Origin: Oscillospiraceae bacterium
Lineage (GTDB): Bacteria; Bacillota; Clostridia; Oscillospirales; CAG-272
DNA: 36,350 nucleotides
Assembly (NCBI GenBank): GCA_015064695.1
Contig: SVRS01000025.1
Span: 1 to 36,350, forward strand
Direction: 5' to 3'
Shown: positions 32,383-36,350 of the stretch, piece after piece
Numbering within the stretch: the stretch's first letter is position 1
How the letters are laid out: every line of letters begins with the position of its first letter
Position numbers and translations under genes: made by a program
Notes under the pieces: model-generated
What the model was told of the DNA's origin: nothing
The model's input: only the letters and a program-made list of their open reading frames with translations
The model's database searches: none

Positions 32383-33933
32383 TCAACCTGCCAACAGACC
32401 GTCCATGACACCGTCGGGGATCTCGCCGGCAAATTCGTCTGCATGCTCAACCAGATAGTCGGTCAGCTCATCCGACGTGATCTCGCCGTCCCCGCCCAGA
32501 TCTTCGATCATGGTGTCGGTTACCTCCACAATGACCTCGGGAGGCACGTCGTAGCCCTTTTCGGCCAGACTGCTCTGAACCGACTCCACGACCAGCGCAT
32601 CCCGCTCCTCCTTGCTCATATCCAAAGCATCCGTCAGAGTGCCCGCCATCTCGTTCATCGTGTCTGCGTACTCACCCGACTTCAATTCCTCCACACCCAG
32701 CATATCCGTCAGCAGACGAACGCCGAGGGTCTTGACCTCGGTGACCAGGGGAGCCATCCGATCGTTGGATTGCAGCTTGCTCATCAGATCCGTCAGCATA
32801 CCGTCGGCTCCCAGCTTCTGCAAAAGAGCCTCACCCGATACGTTTCCGTCCAAAAGGCCGTTCAGCTTGAAATCACCCAGAATGTCCAGAATCAAACGAA
32901 CGTCCTCCTGCAAGGTGTCCCCGTTTTCCTGGGTCAGAATGGTCAAGGCACTGGTGAACACAGGGTCCAGTCTCGCATCCAAAGCAGGACGGGACACCCC
33001 GGCAAAGGGCTCGCCGTTGAGCCACTTCTCCGCCAAAGACGCCGCCGCATCTGCCGCCAGCATAGAGGTCCACTCAGACTCGAAGAGGCCGTCCGCCGCG
33101 CCGCACAGAACCTCCTTGTCCTCGGCCGAGAAATCCTCACTCTTCCAGGCATCGATTGCCTCCAGCAGATCTCCCGCTGCCAGAACCAGCGTCGTCACCT
33201 CGGTCTCCAAATGCATCTGCACCGTTTCCCCATGGGTGTCCGCCGCATCCAGCCGCGCCGTTGTCAGCCCGCGGAATACAGGCTTCCCTACCGTGTTGTG
33301 AACCACAATCACCACGGGATTCTTTTCCAGGGAATCGCCCAGCTCCCGCATATCGGCCTCGGTCAGCTCGGTGTTCTCGGGCAAAAGCTTCTGCACAGCC
33401 TCGCTGTTGCACATATCCGCATCGGCCAGGCTGTGCAGCATACCGCCGCCCAACGCCATGAAGCCGCACACGGGAATCAAGGTCACGAAAGCGATCAGCA
33501 GGCCGTTCAAGGCGCCCAAAGGCATAGATACGGCCGGGGAACGGAAATTCCCCAGTGCAGACACGCATTTCTCCACCACCCATATAGCGATCATAAGGAT
33601 CAAACGGATCAGACCGAAGACCGGCAAGAACAGAATAGGCGCGACAAGCAGGGAGACCAGCACACGCAAGCCCTCGTCGCCCGCAGGAATATCCGCCGCG
33701 ATATTCTTCACCGTATCTCCCAAAAGCGACATCAGCTTATCGAACGCCATGTCCGAGGCCACGCGTGCCAAGAGCTTGCTCACGAAAATAGCGGTAATCG
33801 CGGCGATCACCGTGGCGCCGACCCGTGCGCAGGACATGATCCAGCTATACTTTTTTCCCTTCAATACGCCAATGGCCGTTACTCCGGCGGCGTAAAGACA
33901 AACCGCAACGGTAAAAATGATCCATGCACTCAC
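32383..33933 (-). CDS. Membrane protein of unknown function, CvpA-like N-terminus
   Basis: 516 residues from a GTG at 33933. That start is chosen because GGAGG lies 8 bases ahead of it; an ATG eight codons upstream has no site and would contain the site inside the gene. Four membrane segments (about 1-20, 34-53, 95-120, 135-160, typical of colicin-V-production-like proteins) precede a long soluble region of about 350 acidic, helical residues. The C-terminus has an EF-hand-like stretch LGGDGEITSDELTDYLVEH. I do not recognise the soluble part. It has its own consensus promoter and terminator. A role at the envelope is likely, nothing more specific. Confidence 0.65.
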   Translation of the reverse strand: MSAWIIFTVAVCLYAAGVTAIGVLKGKKYSWIMSCARVGATVIAAITAIFVSKLLARVASDMAFDKLMSLLGDTVKNIAADIPAGDEGLRVLVSLLVAPILFLPVFGLIRLILMIAIWVVEKCVSALGNFRSPAVSMPLGALNGLLIAFVTLIPVCGFMALGGGMLHSLADADMCNSEAVQKLLPENTELTEADMRELGDSLEKNPVVIVVHNTVGKPVFRGLTTARLDAADTHGETVQMHLETEVTTLVLAAGDLLEAIDAWKSEDFSAEDKEVLCGAADGLFESEWTSMLAADAAASLAEKWLNGEPFAGVSRPALDARLDPVFTSALTILTQENGDTLQEDVRLILDILGDFKLNGLLDGNVSGEALLQKLGADGMLTDLMSKLQSNDRMAPLVTEVKTLGVRLLTDMLGVEELKSGEYADTMNEMAGTLTDALDMSKEERDALVVESVQSSLAEKGYDVPPEVIVEVTDTMIEDLGGDGEITSDELTDYLVEHADEFAGEIPDGVMDGLLAG

Positions 33934-33979
33934 AGAATATACCTCCGTATTTCTCATTCAAAGATGTCAATATATGGGC

Positions 33980-34008
33980 ATTATAGCACAATCCTTCGCA
34001 GTTGTCAA
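33980..34008 (-). promoter_or_regulatory. Promoter of the membrane protein gene
   Basis: On the minus strand TTGACA (34008-34003), 17 bases, TATAAT (33985-33980): full consensus. Confidence 0.85.
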
Positions 34009-34056
34009 CGGCTTTTCGGCTTCAAAAAAATTTTTTAACTTTTTTCAAAAAAGGGG

Positions 34057-34085
34057 TTGACAAAATCAAGAGAGAGTGCTATAAT
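34057..34085 (+). promoter_or_regulatory. Promoter of the tRNA-Thr/tRNA-Tyr unit
   Basis: TTGACA (34057-34062), 17 bases, TATAAT (34080-34085). The leader from 34091 folds into CGTTCC/GGAACG (34091-34096 with 34124-34129) enclosing GACGAA/TTCGTC. Its first 15 bases recur at the same place after the promoter at 35618. Confidence 0.85.
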
Positions 34086-34138
34086 AGTACCGTTCCGCTG
34101 ATGAGCGACGAATCTTCGTCACGGGAACGAACTAACAC

Positions 34139-34213
34139 GCTGGTGTGGCTCAATGGCAGAGCACCTGATTTGTAATCAGGCGGTTGATGGTTCGACTCCG
34201 TTCACCAGCTCCA
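34139..34213 (+). tRNA. tRNA-Thr (TGT anticodon)
   Basis: 75 bases with encoded CCA. Acceptor GCTGGTG pairs with CACCAGC. The anticodon stem CCTGA/TCAGG encloses TTTGTAA, anticodon TGT. T-loop TTCGACT. It is co-transcribed with the tRNA-Tyr gene 5 bases downstream. Confidence 0.95.
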
Positions 34214-34218
34214 ATAAT

Positions 34219-34303
34219 GGGGGATTTCCCGAGCGGCCAAAGGGGGCAGACTGTAAATCTGTTGTCACTGACTTCGGTGGTCCGAATCCACCATCCCCCA
34301 CCA
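34219..34303 (+). tRNA. tRNA-Tyr (GTA anticodon), copy 1
   Basis: 85 bases with encoded CCA and a long variable arm. Acceptor GGGGGAT pairs with ATCCCCC. The anticodon stem CAGA/TCTG encloses CTGTAAA, anticodon GTA. It is identical in every base to the copy at 35700-35784. Confidence 0.95.
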
Positions 34304-34304
34304 G

Positions 34305-34347
34305 AAAAAAGCACACATTTGTCTACCGGACAAATGTGTGCTTTTTT
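34305..34347 (+). terminator. Terminator of the tRNA-Thr/tRNA-Tyr unit
   Basis: AAAAAAGCACACATTTGTC (34305-34323) pairs with 34329-34347, ending in six T. The loop is TACCG. The apical part TTTGTC-TACC-GACAAA is shared with the terminators at 35334 and 35962, though the basal stems differ. Confidence 0.92.
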
Positions 34348-34349
34348 CA

Positions 34350-34577
34350 ACGAAATTTGCCCTGCGGGCAAGTGAAATAGCTTCGCTGTGAAATATTTGC
34401 TCCGCAAATGTGAAATATTCGCTGACGCGAATGTGGGCAAATTTCATTTCACATTGCGACGAAGGAGCAATATTTCACAATTTCCGCAAGGGAATTATTT
34501 CACATTCGCCGCAAGGCGAATATTTCACTTGAAAAACACCGCAACAAGTTGCGGATGAAATACAAGGCTACGCCTTG
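34350..34577 (+). repeat. Hairpin/linker array A (GTGAAATA/TATTTCAC linker)
   Basis: Hairpins TTGCCC-TGC-GGGCAA (34357-34371), AGC-TTC-GCT, TTTGC-TCC-GCAAA (34396-34408) and TTCGC-TGAC-GCGAA (34418-34431) are followed by GTGAAATA (34372, 34388, 34410) in the left arm. After the core GGGCAAATTTC (34435-34445) come TTGC...GCAA (34454-34470), a GCAA-loop hairpin (34479-34496) and TTCGCC-GCAA-GGCGAA (34505-34520), each followed by TATTTCAC (34471, 34496, 34521). Two more hairpins, CCGCAAC-AA-GTTGCGG (34539-34554) and CAAGGC-TAC-GCCTTG (34563-34577), lead into the promoter of the phosphoesterase gene. No open reading frame is credible here. Confidence 0.75.
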
Positions 34578-34603
34578 ATTTGTTTGCGATTGTGTGGTAT
34601 AAT
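34575..34603 (+). promoter_or_regulatory. Promoter of the phosphoesterase gene, overlapping the last array hairpin
   Basis: TTGATT (34575-34580), 17 bases, TATAAT (34598-34603) with extended -10 (TGG). The -35 overlaps the 3' arm of the CAAGGC/GCCTTG hairpin. The same arrangement recurs at 36186-36226. Confidence 0.75.
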
Positions 34604-34643
34604 GATAAAAAGACTTGAATATTGATAAAAAAGAGGTGATTAA

Positions 34644-35216
34644 ATGAAAATCTTAGTCATATCCGATGAGGAAAGTAAATATCTTTCGGAATATTACCAT
34701 GAGAATGACCTTGAGAATATTGACCTTATTTTATCAGTGGGCGATTTGCCATACAGTTATTTAGAAACCATAAAAACCAACATAAAGAAACCTTTGTTTT
34801 ACGTGAAAGGAAATCATGATACTTATAAAACCAGTCTATTTGATAAGGAGCTTATAGAGTGGAAAAGTATAGAGGTTTTTGGAATCAGGATTATTGGTAT
34901 AGGGTGTCAAAAAAGAAATGGACAGATTCTATCCGAAGCTGAAATGCGCAAGAAATTAAAGAGATTATATCGAAAAAACAAGCATAATACTCGTGTCGAT
35001 ATTATTATTTCTCATTATCCGGCTTTGGGAATAGGAGATGGCCAAGACACAATGCATCGGGGATACCAATCTATCGGAGATTTTATCGAAAAAATGCAGC
35101 CTGCGTATTTTGTTTATGGACATAATCACCTGAATTACGGCAGAACACAAAGGACGATAGAAAGTAATAAAACAAAGTATGTAAACGCCTATGAAAAAGC
35201 TATTATAGAAATTTAA
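34644..35216 (+). CDS. Small calcineurin-like metallophosphoesterase
   Basis: 190 residues, start preceded by AAGAGGTGATTAA. Metallophosphoesterase motifs in order: ISDEES (Asp8; the usual DxH is DxE here, as I recall for a small Firmicutes subfamily), SVGDLP, VKGNHD, ISHYP and VYGHNH. It probably hydrolyses a small phosphoester or phosphodiester in the cytoplasm with two metal ions; the substrate cannot be read. No signal peptide. The gene is clearly AT-richer than the core genes of the window and stands alone between array A and a terminator inside the tRNA-Tyr locus, which suggests horizontal acquisition. Confidence 0.8.
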   Translation: MKILVISDEESKYLSEYYHENDLENIDLILSVGDLPYSYLETIKTNIKKPLFYVKGNHDTYKTSLFDKELIEWKSIEVFGIRIIGIGCQKRNGQILSEAEMRKKLKRLYRKNKHNTRVDIIISHYPALGIGDGQDTMHRGYQSIGDFIEKMQPAYFVYGHNHLNYGRTQRTIESNKTKYVNAYEKAIIEI

Positions 35217-35333
35217 TCATTCAGTATTTGTACTGTCAGAGACTAATCGAGATATAAAGAGGGTTTACTCGTTTTTTGACCTTTTGTTCGTTTTTACCCC
35301 TGTTTAGACACCTTTTCACTCGTTTCAGGCAAC

Positions 35334-35374
35334 AAAAAAGCCTAATTTGTCTACCAGACAAATTAGGCTTTTTT
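35334..35374 (+). terminator. Terminator beside array B, after the phosphoesterase gene
   Basis: AAAAAAGCCTAATTTGTC (35334-35351) pairs with 35357-35374, loop TACCA, ending in six T. It shares the TTTGTC-TACC-GACAAA top with the terminators at 34305 and 35962. The 117 bases between the gene and this hairpin hold nothing recognisable. Confidence 0.85.
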
Positions 35375-35548
35375 GAATGATGTTTGCCTTCGGCAAATGA
35401 TGACGGCTTCGCCTAATGATGTTCGCTTCGCGAATGATGTGTGCCTGACGGCACATTGGGCAAACATTGCATCATTGCGAAACGGAGTGGAGCAACATCA
35501 TTATGAGCGAAGCGAAAAACATCATATCGCCGCAGGCGATGCATCATT
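35375..35548 (+). repeat. Hairpin/linker array B (AATGATG/CATCATT linker)
   Basis: Left arm linker AATGATG at 35376, 35396, 35415 and 35433, separating TTTGCC-TTC-GGCAAA, GGC-TTC-GCC, TTCGC-TTC-GCGAA and TGTGCC-TGAC-GGCACA. The core is GGGCAAACAT (35458-35467). Right arm linker CATCATT (or CATCATA) at 35470, 35496, 35520 and 35542, separating TTGC...GCAA (35475-35495), a weak GAGCGAAGCGAA element and ATCGCC-GCA-GGCGAT (35526-35540). Four linkers in each arm are mutually reverse-complementary. The following 70 bases up to the tRNA promoter hold nothing recognisable. Confidence 0.75.
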
Positions 35549-35617
35549 TGACAAACAACTGATTGATCTCACGCCCGCAAGCCCACAAAATTATTGAAAC
35601 AAAAATTCAAAAAGGAC

Positions 35618-35646
35618 TTGACAAATCCGTAAAAATGTGTTATAAT
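35618..35646 (+). promoter_or_regulatory. Promoter of the second tRNA-Tyr
   Basis: TTGACA (35618-35623), 17 bases, TATAAT (35641-35646). The transcript begins near 35652 with a 15-base sequence that matches the start of the 34091 leader at 14 positions. Confidence 0.85.
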
Positions 35647-35699
35647 AGGCGCGTTCTGCTGATGAGGGCCAAAAACGAACCGCTCATTGGCTTCATAAT

Positions 35700-35784
35700 G
35701 GGGGATTTCCCGAGCGGCCAAAGGGGGCAGACTGTAAATCTGTTGTCACTGACTTCGGTGGTCCGAATCCACCATCCCCCACCA
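35700..35784 (+). tRNA. tRNA-Tyr (GTA anticodon), copy 2
   Basis: 85 bases, identical to 34219-34303 including the encoded CCA, 1481 bases downstream. It is transcribed alone from its own promoter and followed by a different terminator. Confidence 0.95.
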
Positions 35785-35790
35785 AGCAGA

Positions 35791-35818
35791 AAGCACTTGC
35801 GGCAGCGAGTGCTTTTTT
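35791..35818 (+). terminator. Terminator of the second tRNA-Tyr
   Basis: AAGCACT (35791-35797) pairs with AGTGCTT (35808-35814), followed by TTTTTT (35813-35818). An outer ACCAAGC/GCTTGGT pair (35781-35787 with 35819-35825) includes the tRNA CCA end. It lacks the TTTGTCTACC top of its neighbours. Confidence 0.8.
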
Positions 35819-35932
35819 GCTTGGTGAGAGAGATCGGTGGTGAGGCCGCCGATGCAAGAACCCGGCCTTCCTTCCCCCCTTCCCCTCATTTGGCGGTTCT
35901 TGCCACCGACCGCAGCGAAGCGGAGGGAGGAT

Positions 35933-35960
35933 GTGGTCCGAATCCACCATCCCCCACCAA
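35933..35960 (+). repeat. 28-base duplicate of the tRNA-Tyr 3' end
   Basis: Exactly repeats 35758-35785 (3' end of tRNA-Tyr copy 2 with CCA and one further base), 175 bases downstream. There is no 5' half, so it is not a functional tRNA. Between the two copies, TCGGTGG (35834-35840) and GCAAGAACC (35854-35862) face GGTTCTTGC (35895-35903) and CCACCGA (35903-35909), so the segment can fold into a composite hairpin. Confidence 0.85.
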
Positions 35961-35961
35961 C

Positions 35962-36001
35962 AAAAAACGCACTTTTGTCTACCGACAAAAGTGCGTTTTT
36001 T
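35962..36001 (+). terminator. Terminator beside array C
   Basis: AAAAAACGCACTTTTGTC (35962-35979) pairs with 35984-36001, loop TACC, ending in six T. It stands directly after the tRNA-Tyr 3' fragment, just as the terminator at 34305 stands after a complete tRNA-Tyr. Confidence 0.85.
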
Positions 36002-36200
36002 GAATGATGTTTGCCTTCGGCAAATGATGTTGGCTTCGCCAATGATGACGGCTTCGCCTAATGATGTGTGGCTTCGCCACATTTTGGGGCAAACATCGCA
36101 TCATTGCGACCAACGGGAGCAACATCATTTTGAGCGAAGCGAAAAACATCATATCGCCGTAAGGCGATGCATCATTTTTTAAATGCAAGGCTACACCTTG
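36002..36200 (+). repeat. Hairpin/linker array C (AATGATG/CATCATT linker)
   Basis: Left linkers AATGATG at 36003, 36023, 36041 and 36060 separate TTTGCC-TTC-GGCAAA, TTGGC-TTC-GCCAA, GGC-TTC-GCC and TGTGGC-TTC-GCCACA. Core GGGCAAACAT (36087-36096). Right linkers CATCATT/CATCATA at 36099, 36123, 36147 and 36170 separate TTGC...GCAA (36104-36122), TTTTGAGCGAAGCGAAAA and ATCGCC-GTAA-GGCGAT (36153-36168). It ends in CAAGG-CTACA-CCTTG (36186-36200) at the next promoter. It is a clear homolog of array B with different hairpin sequences in the left arm. Confidence 0.75.
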
Positions 36201-36226
36201 ATTTTAGTTAGACTTTGTGGTATAAT
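36198..36226 (+). promoter_or_regulatory. Promoter of the partial gene at 36262
   Basis: TTGATT (36198-36203), 17 bases, TATAAT (36221-36226), extended -10 (TGG). The -35 overlaps the CAAGG/CCTTG hairpin, as at 34575. Confidence 0.75.
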
Positions 36227-36261
36227 CTAATCGATAAATTGGAATTTGATGGGGATATAGT

Positions 36262-36350
36262 ATGAATCAGAAAGTAAGAATTTTTGAAGAACGAATTTCA
36301 GCAGAAGAATATATAGACTTTTTGAAAAGAACGGACCTGGGTTCCCAATA
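36262..36350 (+). CDS. Probable GNAT-type acetyltransferase, N-terminal 29 residues
   Basis: Starts with ATG at 36262 (GGGGAT about 6 bases ahead) and runs off the right edge. The visible part ISAEEYIDFLKRTDLGSQ resembles the opening of a GNAT N-acetyltransferase group common in Firmicutes; this rests on memory of the family and on 29 residues only. It is AT-rich like the phosphoesterase gene and has the same upstream arrangement of terminator, array and hairpin-promoter. Confidence 0.45.
   Translation, partial: MNQKVRIFEERISAEEYIDFLKRTDLGSQ

Noticed and set aside
34096..34133. Hammerhead ribozyme, because CTGATGAG is followed by a stem
   Set aside because: The GAAA core strand does not follow stem II in either leader, and no cleavage-site stem can be drawn.
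35563..36082. Open frames across the second tRNA-Tyr and its 3' fragment
   Set aside because: They translate the tRNA, the terminators and the hairpin arrays; no credible start site or protein-like composition.
34350..36200. CRISPR arrays
   Set aside because: The repeated linkers are only 7-9 bases, the intervening sequences are self-complementary hairpins and not unique spacers, the repeats invert at mid-array, and there are no cas genes.

Overview
The window looks like a chromosome segment of an uncultured, gut-type Clostridia (Bacillota). The evidence is lipobox lipoproteins with acidic Thr/Glu-rich linkers, consensus sigma-A promoters (TTGACA/TTTACA, 17-base spacer, TATAAT), MutS2, PgeF, a YacP/Rae1-type NYN domain, BspA-type leucine-rich repeats and DUF11 proteins. 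Most of it is moderately GC-rich. Two AT-richer stretches, 1-3150 and 34600-36350, look accessory. No integrase, transposase, CRISPR array or ABC permease/ATPase is present.

Layout. Positions 1-3150 hold the start of an unrecognised minus-strand gene and an ECF sigma factor overlapping a membrane-anchored beta-propeller protein. Next come tRNA-Trp and two tandem solute-binding-type lipoproteins (3839-7171). A hairpin array, a DUF11 protein and two paralogous 850-residue glycosidase-like lipoproteins (8568-13869) follow. Then mutS2, a polysaccharide flippase, and a probable four-gene minus-strand operon (23746 to 18087): ECF sigma factor, membrane-anchored protein with a solute-binding-type ectodomain, solute-binding-type lipoprotein, leucine-rich-repeat lipoprotein. 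After that come an EF-G/Tet-like GTPase fused to a C-terminal NYN nuclease domain, a GH2 glycosidase, divergent trxB, an alkaline-phosphatase-superfamily lipoprotein with a LamG-like domain, pgeF and a 516-residue membrane protein.

The right end (34057-36350) is a tRNA-centred accessory zone with tRNA-Thr, two identical tRNA-Tyr genes, a third tRNA-Tyr 3' end, a small phosphoesterase and the start of a probable GNAT gene. They are separated by related terminators and by arrays of short hairpins. In each array one linker is repeated between hairpins in the left arm and its reverse complement is repeated in the right arm. Three arrays lie here and a fourth, degraded one at 7366-7517. Three different linker sequences are used, each matched between the arms of its own array.

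The three most interesting things are (1) the hairpin/linker arrays and the tRNA-Tyr locus they occupy, (2) the ECF sigma factor whose putative membrane anti-sigma partner carries a solute-binding-protein-like ectodomain, with a second ECF system using a beta-propeller instead, and (3) the ribosomal-protection-type GTPase fused to a Rae1-like nuclease domain. Functions of all three are inferred from sequence alone.
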